Assembly (NCBI GenBank): GCA_016713825.1 | Contig: JADJOJ010000003.1 | Location: forward strand, 434,001-498,000 | DNA: 64,000 nt | Direction of reading: 5' to 3' | Origin: Candidatus Leptofilum gracile | Lineage (GTDB): Bacteria; Chloroflexota; Anaerolineae; Promineifilales; Promineifilaceae | In this document: piece after piece, positions 17,071-25,560 of the stretch | Position numbering within the stretch: position 1 is the stretch's first letter | Layout: every line of letters begins with the position of its first letter | Position numbers and translations under genes: made by a program | The notes under the pieces: generated by a model | What the model was told of the DNA's origin: nothing | The model's database searches: none | The model's input: the letters and a program-made list of their open reading frames with translations, nothing else

Positions 17071-17481
17071 ATGGCAGAAGAATCAAGACGGTATTACGAA
17101 GGAATTGGCCGCCGCAAACGTGCCTCTGCGCGAGTGCGTATTTACCTGGATCAGGAAGCTGGTGGCAATTTCATGGTCAATGGTAAAGACGTGAAAGAAT
17201 ATTTTCCGCGTTTTGGCGATTACCTGGCGCTGACTGGTCCGTTGGATGACGCTAACTTGACGGGCAAAGTTGATGTTAGTGTGCATATCAATGGTGGCGG
17301 GGTGACTGGCCAAACGGGTGCTGTGCGTCTTGGCCTGGCCCGTGCTTTGGTAGAGTACGATGAGAATCTGCGTAGTGCGCTGCGTGCGGGGGGACATCTA
17401 ACCCGGGATGCGCGCATTAAGGAACGCAAAAAGCCAGGTCTGAAGCGTGCTCGTAAAGCGCCGACCTATACCAAGCGTTAA
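17071..17481 (+). CDS. rpsI: 30S ribosomal protein S9
   Basis: Small-subunit head protein whose C-terminal tail touches the P-site tRNA anticodon loop. The start is ATG at 17071 behind TAGGAG; the frame is open farther upstream only inside rplM. It has 136 residues, contains YYEGIGRRKRASARVRIYL and RLGLARALVEYDENLRSALR, and ends in the invariant basic tail KKPGLKRARKAPTYTKR. It is the last gene of the long ribosomal cluster. Confidence 0.98.
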   Translation: MAEESRRYYEGIGRRKRASARVRIYLDQEAGGNFMVNGKDVKEYFPRFGDYLALTGPLDDANLTGKVDVSVHINGGGVTGQTGAVRLGLARALVEYDENLRSALRAGGHLTRDARIKERKKPGLKRARKAPTYTKR

Positions 17482-17513
17482 TTTGTTTGGTTTTTTGGCT
17501 TAATTTAGTGCTT

Positions 17514-17546
17514 AAAAAGGCGAGAGAATTCTCTCGTCTTTTTGCT
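17514..17546 (+). terminator. Rho-independent terminator after rpsI
   Basis: A perfect 16-base palindrome CGAGAGAATTCTCTCG (17521-17536) is flanked by AAAAAGG on the left and TCTTTTT on the right, extending the stem and giving a T-run in the (+) direction. It lies 33 bases after the rpsI stop and closes the ribosomal cluster. The A-run on the left would also let it work for minus-strand transcripts. Confidence 0.85.
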
Positions 17547-17566
17547 TTGGGGAAAGGAAGGCAAAA

Positions 17567-19012
17567 ATGGGTATTACGGTTGTTGGGTTGGGGCCGGGAA
17601 ACGGCCGTTTCCTCACCCGCACCGCCTGGGACACACTCGGCCAGGCACAGGAAGTATACCTGCGCACAGCACGCCATCCAGCAGTAGCCGACTTGCCGGA
17701 AAACGTGACGCGCCACAGCTTTGACCACATCTACGACAGCGCCGAAAGCTTTGAGACGGTGTACGAAACGATTGTGGCGGAGCTGTTGCAATTGGCCCAA
17801 CAGGGGGATGTGATCTATGCGGTGCCAGGACATCCCTTCGTAGGAGAGTCTACCGTGACGCGGCTGGTGGCGGAGGCGAAAGCGGCTGGCGTGCCGGTAC
17901 AGGTGGTGGCTGGGTTGAGCTTTGTGGAGCCTTGCTTAACGGCCGTTGCCCAAGACGGCATGGACGGCGTGCAAATCTTCGACGCGATCGAGTTGAGTCA
18001 GTATTTGTACCCGCCGGTGAACCCGGACTTTCCGCTGCTGCTGGGGCAGGTGTACAGCCGGATGTTGGCCAGTGAGCTGAAGTTGGTGTTAACGGCCGTT
18101 TACCCCGATGAACATCCCGTCACCCTCATCCACCAGGCCGGAGACGACGATGAGGCCATCGAGCAGGTGCCGCTGTACGCCATCGACCGCAGCGACGCGG
18201 TGAGCCACCTTACCAGCCTGTTTGTGCCGCCGCTGCCCCAACCCTCCTCGCTGAACGCGCTGGCCGAGACGGTGGCCATCTTGCGCAGCCCGGATGGCTG
18301 CCCCTGGGACCAGGAGCAGACGCCGCAAAGCTTGCGCAGCGGCTTTTTGGAAGAAGCCAGCGAGGTGCTGGGTGCCATCGATGCCAACGATATGGAGGAA
18401 CTGCGCGAGGAGTTGGGCGACGTGCTGTACCATTTGGTGATGCAAACGCAGATCGCCAGTGAAGATGAAGAGTTCCGGCTGACGGACGTGATTGCGGGCA
18501 TTGACGCCAAGCTGAAATACCGCCATCCGCACGTGTGGGGAGATTGGCAGGTGGCCGACAGCGCCGAGGTGATTGAAAATTGGGAGATGCTCAAGGCCAA
18601 AGAGAAGGCGGATCGTTCGGATTCACTGGTGGACAACATTCCCGAGGCGCTGCCCGCGCTGGCCCGGTCGCAGAAGCTGCAAGGGCGGGTGCGTAAGGTG
18701 GGTTTTGACTGGCCCACTATCGAGGGTGTGTACGAAAAAGTGCAGGAAGAGATTGCCGAACTGCGAGAAGCGGAAACGCCGGAGCACCGGGCGGAAGAGC
18801 TGGGCGATTTACTGTTTGTGACCGTGAATCTGGCCAAATGGCTGGATATTGATGCCGAATCGGCGCTGCGGGAGGCCAATTTGAAGTTTAGCCGCCGTTT
18901 TCGGGCGTTAGAAAAGCTGGCGGCGCAGCGCAATTTGCAACTGTCGGAGATGGCTCCAGATGATTTAGAAGCACTTTGGCAAGAGGTAAAGCGAGAAACT
19001 GAAAAAAGATAG
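17567..19012 (+). CDS. mazG: Tetrapyrrole-methylase-like / MazG nucleotide pyrophosphohydrolase fusion (YabN type)
   Basis: A two-part cytoplasmic protein of 481 residues. Residues 1 to about 220 match the SAM-dependent tetrapyrrole methylase fold (ITVVGLGPGNGRFLT, then DVIYAVPGHPFVGESTVTRL). Residues from about 230 form a doubled MazG domain with metal-binding acidic motifs (FLEEASEVLGAIDAND, ELREELGDVLYHLVMQ, and a second EEIAELREAETPEHRAEELG). MazG hydrolyses NTPs to NMP and pyrophosphate, cleaning the nucleotide pool; the methylase half has no proven substrate in such fusions. It lies just after the ribosomal terminator. A GGAAGG ribosome-binding site precedes the ATG. Three ACGGCCGT sites lie inside. 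Confidence 0.93.
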   Translation: MGITVVGLGPGNGRFLTRTAWDTLGQAQEVYLRTARHPAVADLPENVTRHSFDHIYDSAESFETVYETIVAELLQLAQQGDVIYAVPGHPFVGESTVTRLVAEAKAAGVPVQVVAGLSFVEPCLTAVAQDGMDGVQIFDAIELSQYLYPPVNPDFPLLLGQVYSRMLASELKLVLTAVYPDEHPVTLIHQAGDDDEAIEQVPLYAIDRSDAVSHLTSLFVPPLPQPSSLNALAETVAILRSPDGCPWDQEQTPQSLRSGFLEEASEVLGAIDANDMEELREELGDVLYHLVMQTQIASEDEEFRLTDVIAGIDAKLKYRHPHVWGDWQVADSAEVIENWEMLKAKEKADRSDSLVDNIPEALPALARSQKLQGRVRKVGFDWPTIEGVYEKVQEEIAELREAETPEHRAEELGDLLFVTVNLAKWLDIDAESALREANLKFSRRFRALEKLAAQRNLQLSEMAPDDLEALWQEVKRETEKR

Positions 19013-19020
19013 TGTACAGA

Positions 19021-20421
19021 TTATTCTTCCACTTCTAGCGGTTGGTAAAATTTACACTGCTGTTCGTTGCTTGTCATCAGTTCGCAATCGCCGTCTAAAT
19101 AATAAAAACGCTCAACAACCATTTGCAGTGGCGCAGTGGATTGCAATGTTCCTTCAATAATCACATCCTGCTCTGGATCAAGCGATGATACGATCTCAGG
19201 TAGTGAATTGTTAATGAGATAGGGTTGCACTTGCGACCAAGAGCCACGCAGTTGAAACGAAGCCGATAGCGGATACATCGTCAGAATTTCAGGATTGAAG
19301 CGGTGCAGATCGAAGAACGGTTGATACAAAGTAATCGTTTCATCATCTGGGCTAACTGCCTGGCCCCAAATTGGGTAAAAAGTGCCACCGTTTGCCGTTC
19401 GATAGCCAGTAAGCGTCAGCGTCTGACCGGGCTGGATCACGTCTCGCGGCGAAATTGTGGTGGGAAACGGCCGTAAAGAACCAGAGAGCATCCCCAACCC
19501 AAAATATGACCTTAAATCTACCTCATAAGAAACACCTTCCGTATCAACAAGCGTGAAATCGTAGGTTGGTGGATTTGCTTCGGTTTCCACGACGCCACTT
19601 ATTGTTTGAGGTGCTGCGGCAAAATCAATCCTTTCCAGGGGAGATTGATAAATGGTTAGCATCAGGCCCTGCACCCAGCCAGTAGGTATGATCGTTTCGC
19701 CATCGTTATCTGTGGCAAATTGCAGCGTCTCAATCATCGTCTGGAAAATTTCCATTTCCGCAGGAGTGCGCGGAGCGACGCCGCTGTGAAAATAGAGGTT
19801 TACAATTTGATTGTTGTCCAGAATGTACAACTCAATCGCGTTGGCGCCCCCACCGCCTTCCAGGAACAGGAACGCGGGGCGACCTTTTACTTCACCATTT
19901 TGCTTTACGAAGCCGTCGGCCAATAAAATGCCGCTTTGTGATTTGTGTTGTTGTATCCAGCCAAGCCAGTTAGCACCAGAAAACTCGAAAGCCTGCACGG
20001 TGATGAACGAGCCCGTCTCTGGAACTTGAAAACGCTTAGGGCGAAACGGTTGAATGTCCCACGCTTGTGGCAATTGAAACAAAACGTCGGGTGCCTCGCC
20101 CTCTTCATGCCATTTCCAACCCGGATTTGGTGTCAATTTTATAGTTGTAGGGATAGCTGTGGCTGTGGCGGTTTCTGTAGCAGGCGTTTCTGGTGTTACT
20201 GTTGGTATTGCTGTGCTAGTGGCTGCGGGTGACGATGTGGCAAGGGTTGAGATCGGCGATTCCTCGGCAATTTGTGAGGTTGAATCCCCAGCGGGGGGTA
20301 GTGGCTCAGGTTGTTCCTCACACCCGCTTAAAGTAAAAACAAGAGAGAATCCAACTAAAAGTAGAATAGTAAGCCGGTTCACAAAGCCATCATCTTTTTT
20401 GTTATATCTTTTTACATTCAT
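19021..20421 (-). CDS. Secreted lipoprotein with PsbP-like region, function unknown
   Basis: No firm family assignment. The 466-residue product has a hydrophobic stretch at about residues 17-31 and a lipobox LSGC with the lipidated Cys at 34, followed by a Ser/Thr/Pro-rich linker (STLATSSPAATSTAIPTVTP), so it should be tethered outside the cytoplasmic membrane. Residues about 100-230 (VLFQLPQAWDIQPF, VQAFEFSGANWLGWIQQ, KGRPAFLFLE, FQTMIETLQF) resemble the PsbP-like layout also seen in the neighbouring CHAP gene. The last half is unrecognised beta-rich sequence. Convergent with mazG, only eight bases apart, and downstream of the frameshifted gene on the same strand. Confidence 0.7.
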   Translation of the reverse strand: MNVKRYNKKDDGFVNRLTILLLVGFSLVFTLSGCEEQPEPLPPAGDSTSQIAEESPISTLATSSPAATSTAIPTVTPETPATETATATAIPTTIKLTPNPGWKWHEEGEAPDVLFQLPQAWDIQPFRPKRFQVPETGSFITVQAFEFSGANWLGWIQQHKSQSGILLADGFVKQNGEVKGRPAFLFLEGGGGANAIELYILDNNQIVNLYFHSGVAPRTPAEMEIFQTMIETLQFATDNDGETIIPTGWVQGLMLTIYQSPLERIDFAAAPQTISGVVETEANPPTYDFTLVDTEGVSYEVDLRSYFGLGMLSGSLRPFPTTISPRDVIQPGQTLTLTGYRTANGGTFYPIWGQAVSPDDETITLYQPFFDLHRFNPEILTMYPLSASFQLRGSWSQVQPYLINNSLPEIVSSLDPEQDVIIEGTLQSTAPLQMVVERFYYLDGDCELMTSNEQQCKFYQPLEVEE

Positions 20422-20451
20422 TGCTCAATAACGTTGCTTTTTGCTTCGCAC

Positions 20452-20500
20452 CCAGTACAGCGTTTAGTAAAAATGAATACACATAACAACGCTGTACTGG
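20452..20500. repeat. 13-bp inverted repeat between the CHAP gene and the lipoprotein gene
   Basis: Perfect arms CCAGTACAGCGTT (20452-20464) and AACGCTGTACTGG (20488-20500) separated by 23 bases. It lies in the 93-base gap between two minus-strand genes. No T-run follows on the minus strand, so it could be an mRNA-processing stem, a weak terminator or an operator for the lipoprotein gene. Confidence 0.5.
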
Positions 20501-20514
20501 TACTAGGAATAAGC

Positions 20515-21339
20515 TCAAACATAAGAATACGTCCAGCCCTGAGATGGACTAGAAGCAGCAATTGCCCTGGTACCGTCACAAGGTTGGCACCACGACATCT
20601 CAGTGATTGTAACATTACCACTACCTGACCAATTAGCTGCATGGGCAACGTGCCCCGGAGAGCCTCCCCAACAAGCAATGCTCATCCCACCTGTTACTGG
20701 CTGGCTCGATTGAGTCCATGCAGAGTGATCATTTACCTGACCCCACCATGTTCCTGCATTTCCGCTGAATGGAAGTCCCGGATACTTATAGTAACACCAC
20801 CAAGTGCAGTTACCATCGTTACAACAAGGGAAAGGATTGTAAGCGGCAGTATAACAACAAGTATTAACCATTCTATCAAGATGCTTTTGAGCAGATAGTT
20901 TGCCATCATGTCTAGCGATTGTTGGAATCTCGACGCTTGCCGATGTGCTGGTCCCCGGCAAATTGAAAGATTCTAGCATATGCCAATAAGCATTTAGATC
21001 CGTAGTCATGCCAGTCATCCAGTTCATGAGCCGGTATACATAATTTCCGTCGCTAAAATAAGTGAGCATCAGATCTCTCTTATGTTCCTGTAAAAATGTA
21101 ACTGCTGGTTTTCCAGATACAGTAGCATTACTTTTTATAGTCATTTGGTCAACTAAACGAGTTTCTTTGTACCAATTCATCCAATTAGCAAAGCTCCTTC
21201 CTTTTGCCATCCAAATGTCTAGATAAACTAGCACCGGTGAAGAAGAGAAAGCAATACGCTTGAGGATGGCTTCGTCATCAATGAGCGGTGTGGGTTGCTC
21301 CTCAAGGATATTAGCTTGCCATTCGGAAGGGTATTCCAA
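20515..21339 (-). pseudogene. C-terminal part of a frameshifted exported protein: PsbP-like region plus CHAP hydrolase
   Basis: This reading frame continues the protein that starts at 21803. Upstream of its first ATG the frame still reads GFSLEYPSEW, a typical PsbP-like opening, so the apparent start at 21339 is inside a domain. After the PsbP-like region a CHAP amidase/peptidase domain follows at about residues 165-255: NCTWWCYYKYPGLPFSGNAG with the likely catalytic Cys, and GGSPGHVAHAANWSG with the likely catalytic His. CHAP domains cleave peptidoglycan cross-links or related amides outside the cell. A single missing G near 21347-21350 would restore one continuous gene. Either a sequencing error or a real inactivation. 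Confidence 0.7.
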
Positions 21340-21803
21340 ACTAAAGCCGAAGCGGGATCTCTGTAGGTTTGGTAAGAGAGGGTGTAGGAGCCTGCTGACG
21401 CCAAGGTACGGTGTAGACTAGGTGCGCCTAGCAGGGGAAATGTTGCAAGTAGTGCACTGCCTCGGCTGAGAAAGCGTCGCCGTCCTGGATGGGCGACCTG
21501 TAGCTGAGATGCGGGTGCCGCTTGTAGCAGCTTGGCAATGCGCCAGGCACGCTGTACACCTAGCCCCATCACGATTTTAGCCATCAGCCTTACACCAGTG
21601 GCGATTTCTATTTCGCCACCTTTTTCTATTTCTACTAATGTGGGCTGCCAGTGCCAGTTAGGGTTTGACTCTTTCAGCAAAGCTTGCATTTCCTCGTCTC
21701 GTAAGCTTCTTGCCTGAAGCCATCCGTCGCTTTCAACTGCAATATCTTTGGCGATTTGGGTGCAACGGCCGCATCCAGAATCGAACAGTAAATAACGTTC
21801 CAT
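21228..21803 (-). pseudogene. N-terminal part of the frameshifted protein: CxxC domain and twin-arginine-like signal
   Basis: Starts at ATG (21803). Residues 1-95 resemble a DCC/thioredoxin-like thiol-disulfide domain with Cys11 and Cys14 in FDSGCGRCTQIAKDI. Residues about 106-128 (GRRRFLSRGSALLATFPLLG) look like a twin-arginine-type export signal or membrane anchor in the middle of the protein. The true frame reads to about DPAS; after that the codons become nonsense-like and run on to 21228, while the other frame carries the conserved continuation. The intended protein was therefore CxxC domain, membrane segment, PsbP-like region and CHAP hydrolase, about 430 residues. Confidence 0.65.
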
Positions 21804-21977
21804 GTGATTTTTTCCTTTGGCAAATTGCAGTCTGTCAATTTGCCTATAGAGTCAAATGCAACGTTGATACTTGCTTATGGATTCTATATGCCACTCTATC
21901 ACATGGTCACTTTATTAGCCCCGTCCGATCAGACAAGATTGTTCCTATCTTTTTCGATAGGTTTAGCACTTTCAGCC

Positions 21978-22604
21978 CTAAAGTAAATTGTGTTTGATTG
22001 CTTTCATAACGGCTTCGGTGCGGCTGCAAACTATCAGACATTGAAAGATTTGCCGCAAATGGTAGCGTACGGTGTTTTGGCTAATTTCTAGCGTTTGTCC
22101 AATTTGAGCGTTTGTCTGTCCCTTGGCTACTAGGCGCAAGATGTCTTTTTGTCGTTTGGTCAGCTTGGGTAAGGGCTCGTTGTGGTTGCTGTGTATTAGC
22201 CTTTCTACTACCTGGCGACTGAGCGGAATTTTACCGTTTGCCACTTCTCTGATGGCCATAGCCAGTTCCGATTGGGTTTCCGTTTTGAGCATATAGCCAT
22301 CGGCATTTGCTTGTAAAGTGGCCTCTGCACAGGCTTTATCACAGACGGCAGCTAACACCAACACCTTTATTTCTGGAATCTCTTGCTTTAACTGGTGTAT
22401 TAGCTTTAGCATCTCTTTATCAGGTGTGACCATGCCAAGAACAAGCACATCCGGACTTTTCTGACGACACAACAACAAAGCGTTTTCATAATTGATAGAT
22501 TGTGCCGCAATGACAATATCTGCTTCTGGCTCCAGGAATTTCACTACCCCCTCACAAGCAATTGGGAAGGAGTCCACTACACATATCTGAATTAAGTTAT
22601 TCAT
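21978..22604 (-). CDS. LuxR/NarL-type regulator with atypical receiver domain
   Basis: DNA-binding regulator of 208 residues. Residues 5-118 have the response-regulator receiver fold (ICVVDSFPI with acidic Asp11; GYMLKTE with the conserved Lys107). The phospho-acceptor position, normally the last Asp in a PDVVLLD-type strand, is Gly57 here (PDVLVLGMVTPD), so classical phosphorylation is not expected. Residues 145-190 are a GerE/LuxR helix-turn-helix: LTKRQKDILRLVAKGQTNAQ, then ISQNTVRYHLRQIF. It lies upstream of the frameshifted CHAP gene on the same strand and divergent from the SH3 gene, either of which it could control. Confidence 0.85.
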   Translation of the reverse strand: MNNLIQICVVDSFPIACEGVVKFLEPEADIVIAAQSINYENALLLCRQKSPDVLVLGMVTPDKEMLKLIHQLKQEIPEIKVLVLAAVCDKACAEATLQANADGYMLKTETQSELAMAIREVANGKIPLSRQVVERLIHSNHNEPLPKLTKRQKDILRLVAKGQTNAQIGQTLEISQNTVRYHLRQIFQCLIVCSRTEAVMKAIKHNLL

Positions 22605-22883
22605 TTAATCTAATCCTCCAACCTTTTGGTGTTTTAGGAAGCATATATTTTGTTGGCTTTGTCGTAGAGGTGTGTTCTTTTGGGTCGCTACCCGCCGTTT
22701 GCATAAGGAACGATCAAATTCTAACATGGCACAGTGTGTAAGGGAACAGATTATCTTTTGCTCTCACGACTTGTTTATGGGGTATGAGCGGGTGTTGCTC
22801 GCAAGAGAGTTGCCAAATGGTACCGGGTTGGTTAAAGTAGTCGCAGTTTTAATGGTTGTGATTTTGTACAGGAAGGAGGCAGT
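22605..22883. other. Divergent intergenic region, no gene recognised
   Basis: 279 bases separate the minus-strand regulator and the plus-strand SH3 protein. A frame on the plus strand from 22672 to 22887 (71 codons) is open, but it matches no family known to me and overlaps the next start. The stretch presumably contains promoters for both directions; no convincing -35/-10 pair can be pinned down. Confidence 0.4.
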
Positions 22884-23549
22884 GTGACGGCCGTTTTAAA
22901 CATTGTCTTTGCTGGCATTGCTGGTGTGGCAATATTAGCAGCGCTATATTTCGGGGGACGCGCCGTACTACGTCGTGGGCAGCCGACGGATTCTGCTTAC
23001 AACGTGGGGCGGTTGGAAGCGCGCCGGTCGGTGCAGATTGACCTCGTGCGCGCCTTGGCTTCGATTGTGGTGGCGCTCATCTTTCTGGGGGCGTTTGGCC
23101 TGACACCGCGCCCGGTGGAGCCGCTGCTTGCGCCCACAGAGCCAGCAGTGCTAGAAGAATCCCCTGTAGAGACAGCAGAGCCGGCTGCGACACCGCTGAC
23201 GACTGAGTTGCCTGATCCGGTTGTGCCTACCTTGACGGCTCCGCCAGTAGTAGATACGGTTGTGGCAACGGCCGTTCCCTCCAATCCACCCACCGATGAA
23301 CCCACTCCCGCCCCAACCAATACGCCAGAACCAGTCTCCAACACAGCCATCGTTAGCAGCGGCGTGGGCGTTTGGCTGCGTGGCTCCCCCAGCACCACCG
23401 GCGAGCAGTTAGAATGGCTGCTGGATGGCACCGTCCTCACCTTGCTTAATGGCCAGGAAACGGCCGACGATCTGGTTTGGCGGCAGGTGCAAACCGAAAC
23501 TGGCCTCACCGGCTGGGTCGCCGCCGACTTTATCCTCATCTCTGAATAA
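22884..23549 (+). CDS. Membrane-anchored bacterial SH3-domain protein
   Basis: Protein of 221 residues of unknown exact role. Two hydrophobic helices (about 5-24, IVFAGIAGVAILAALYFGG, and 55-73, LVRALASIVVALIFLGAFGL) are followed by a long Pro/Thr/Glu linker and a C-terminal SH3 type 3 domain at about 155-219 (SSGVGVWLRGSPSTTGEQLE ... GWVAADFILISE). Such domains often bind cell-wall peptides. The start is GTG at 22884 behind GGAGG; the start region itself is made of an ACGGCCGT palindrome (GTG ACG GCC GTT). Convergent with the ABC exporter. Confidence 0.8.
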   Translation: MTAVLNIVFAGIAGVAILAALYFGGRAVLRRGQPTDSAYNVGRLEARRSVQIDLVRALASIVVALIFLGAFGLTPRPVEPLLAPTEPAVLEESPVETAEPAATPLTTELPDPVVPTLTAPPVVDTVVATAVPSNPPTDEPTPAPTNTPEPVSNTAIVSSGVGVWLRGSPSTTGEQLEWLLDGTVLTLLNGQETADDLVWRQVQTETGLTGWVAADFILISE

Positions 23550-23558
23550 TCCCTCTTT

Positions 23559-23586
23559 TGTCATTCCCGCACAGCCGGGAACGACA
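23559..23586. repeat. Short inverted repeat of the TGTCATTCCC type
   Basis: Imperfect palindrome beginning TGTCATTCCCGC and ending CCGGGAACGACA, ten bases after the SH3-protein stop. Elements with TGTCATTCCC...GGGAATGACA ends are dispersed in many bacterial genomes; a related one lies at 51750-51800. It may act as a stem-loop at the 3' end of the SH3 gene. Confidence 0.5.
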
Positions 23587-23613
23587 GGCGAAAGATCAGG
23601 TTATTCCCAAAAT

Positions 23614-23648
23614 CTGAAAACTGATTACCGAATACTGAATACTGCTCA
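23614..23648. repeat. Heptad repeat array at the end of the ABC exporter gene
   Basis: Five consecutive 7-base units, CTGAAAA, CTGATTA, CCGAATA, CTGAATA, CTGCTCA. The last unit includes the reverse complement of the exporter's TGA stop codon. Unlike the other heptad arrays in this window, it shows no clear inverted half. Confidence 0.5.
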
Positions 23649-25475
23649 CCGCTCGCGGGCTTCCTGCCGCCAGGAAGAGACGGTTTCGTTGTACTTGGGG
23701 GATTGGTGCCGGAAGTACGTATCGTACAGCTCGGCGTAATGGCCGCCTTGCTGCATCAGCGCGTCGTGGTCGCCTTGCTCGATGATGCGTCCTTTTTGCA
23801 GGACGATGATCCGGTCGGCGGCGCGCACGGTGGAGAGCCGGTGGGCGATGATGATGGCGGTGCTGTTGGCCATGATCAGGTTCAGCGCCTGCTGAATTTG
23901 GGATTCGGTGAACGGGTCTACGCTGGCGGTGGCTTCGTCTAGCACAAAGATGCGGGGGGATTGCACCAGCACGCGGGTGAGGGCCACCAGCTGCCGCTGC
24001 CCCATTGAAAGGCGGCTGCCACGCTCGCCTACTTCGCTGTCCAGGCCGTTGGGCAACGTTTCCAGCCATTCGCCGTCGCCGATGCGGCGGGCCATCGCTT
24101 CAATTTCGGCGTTGGTGGCGCTGGGACGGCCGTATCTCACATTCTCTGCCACCGTGCCCGCAAACAAAAATGGCACCTGCGACACAATGCCAATTTGCTG
24201 CCGGAACGCGGTGAGGTCGAAGCGGCGGATGTCGGTGCCGTCCACGCAAATTTCCCCTTCCTGGAATTCATAGTAGCGGGCGATGAGCTTGATGATGCTG
24301 GATTTGCCCGCGCCGGTGTGCCCTACCAGGGCGATGCTCTCGCCGGGGGGGATGTGCAGCGAGAAGTCGTCTAGCACCTGTTCTTGCTCCGAGTAGCGGA
24401 AGGAGACGTGGTCGAAGATAATCTCGCCCTGCAATTGTTGGGGTTTGATGCCACTGGTTTGTTTTACGGCCGTTTCCACATCCATCAGCGCAAACACCCG
24501 TTCAGAGGCAGACAGGCCCGCCTGGAACTGGCTCCAAAACGCTGACAGATTGGTGACGGGGAACCAGAAGCGGTCTACTGTGGCCACAAACAGATACCAG
24601 GATGCAATGGTGATGGCTCCAGCCACGGCGCTGCGCCCTCCGAAATAGATGAGAACGGCCGTACCAATCCCACCCAAAATATTTAGCACCGGGAAAACAT
24701 TGGCAATGACAAAACCGCGCCGCACGTTGATGGCGTACGCCTGCCGGTTGACGCCCAAAAATTCATCGTAAATTGCCTGCTCCTGGCGGAAATTTTTGGC
24801 CACGCGAATGCCCGTCACCGCTTCCTGGATCGATTTGTTCACCTCGCCCAACGCCCGTGAGCCTTGCCGCGTCACCCGCCGGGCCAAATTGCGAAAGGAG
24901 AGTGCGGCCAGCATCACAAAGGGCGCCATCGCCAACACCAGCAGGGTGAGCCGCCACTCGATGGTGAACAGGGTGATGAGCAAAATGAGGGCGACGGCCA
25001 GCTGGTTGATGACGTCGGTGCTTAGCACAATCACTTCGCCAAACTCCTGGGTGTCGCTGGTGATGCGGCTGACGATGCGGCCAGAGCTGTACTCGTCGTA
25101 GAAGGAGAGGTCTTGCCGGGCGGCGGCGGCAAAGGCATCTTGCCGCATTGCCAAAATGATGTCGGCAATCACTTCCGTGGTGAGCTGGCGGCGGACCCAG
25201 TTAAGCCCCCAGTTGCCGATGCCGGTAACAAACACCACGCCGATCAGCAGGGGGATGAGGCGGTCGTTGCCGCCATCGGCCATCACCCCCACGGCGTTGG
25301 CGACGATGAGGGGCAGGGCGGCCCCAGCCAGCGCCATCAAAAAGACGCAGATGGTGACGATGATTACTTTGCGTTTGTGCGGGCGAAAGTAGTGCAGAAT
25401 GCGCTGCACCAGCTGTTTGTCGCTGTATTGGCGGTCGTAAGCTTCTGCTTCCAAACCGCGCATGACGGCTGCCAT
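23646..25475 (-). CDS. ABC exporter, fused membrane and ATPase domains
   Basis: Half-transporter of 609 residues that should work as a homodimer or with a partner, exporting a lipid, drug or peptide. Residues about 35-320 form the six-helix membrane domain. The ATPase domain has Walker A GHTGAGKSS (385-393), Q-loop Gln433, signature LSMGQ (489-493, Met for the usual Gly), Walker B FVLDE (510-514) and switch His545. The substrate cannot be told from the sequence. The arginase gene lies 79 bases upstream on the same strand, separated by an inverted heptad array, so co-transcription is uncertain. Two ACGGCCGT sites near 24466 and 24655. Confidence 0.92.
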   Translation of the reverse strand: MAAVMRGLEAEAYDRQYSDKQLVQRILHYFRPHKRKVIIVTICVFLMALAGAALPLIVANAVGVMADGGNDRLIPLLIGVVFVTGIGNWGLNWVRRQLTTEVIADIILAMRQDAFAAAARQDLSFYDEYSSGRIVSRITSDTQEFGEVIVLSTDVINQLAVALILLITLFTIEWRLTLLVLAMAPFVMLAALSFRNLARRVTRQGSRALGEVNKSIQEAVTGIRVAKNFRQEQAIYDEFLGVNRQAYAINVRRGFVIANVFPVLNILGGIGTAVLIYFGGRSAVAGAITIASWYLFVATVDRFWFPVTNLSAFWSQFQAGLSASERVFALMDVETAVKQTSGIKPQQLQGEIIFDHVSFRYSEQEQVLDDFSLHIPPGESIALVGHTGAGKSSIIKLIARYYEFQEGEICVDGTDIRRFDLTAFRQQIGIVSQVPFLFAGTVAENVRYGRPSATNAEIEAMARRIGDGEWLETLPNGLDSEVGERGSRLSMGQRQLVALTRVLVQSPRIFVLDEATASVDPFTESQIQQALNLIMANSTAIIIAHRLSTVRAADRIIVLQKGRIIEQGDHDALMQQGGHYAELYDTYFRHQSPKYNETVSSWRQEARER

Positions 25476-25490
25476 AGGTTTTCCTTTAGG

Positions 25491-25560
25491 GAGATTAGAA
25501 AGTGGAGATTAGAGATTGGAGATTAATGCAATCTCCAATCTCCAATCTCCAATTCTACAA
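25491..25560. repeat. Inverted heptad repeat array between arginase and ABC exporter genes
   Basis: Ten 7-base units in strict phase: GAGATTA, GAAAGTG, GAGATTA, GAGATTG, GAGATTA, ATGCAAT, then CTCCAAT three times and TCTACAA. The left half is the reverse complement of the right half, so RNA would fold into a long stem. The last unit contains the arginase stop codon. Confidence 0.75.

Noticed and set aside
22672..22887. 71-codon plus-strand frame before the SH3 gene
   Set aside because: No family resemblance and it ends inside the next gene's start codon; probably leader sequence, though a small protein cannot be excluded.
25491..25560. Heptad array considered as a plain terminator
   Set aside because: It can form a stem but lacks a T-run and has a strict seven-base period that a terminator does not need.
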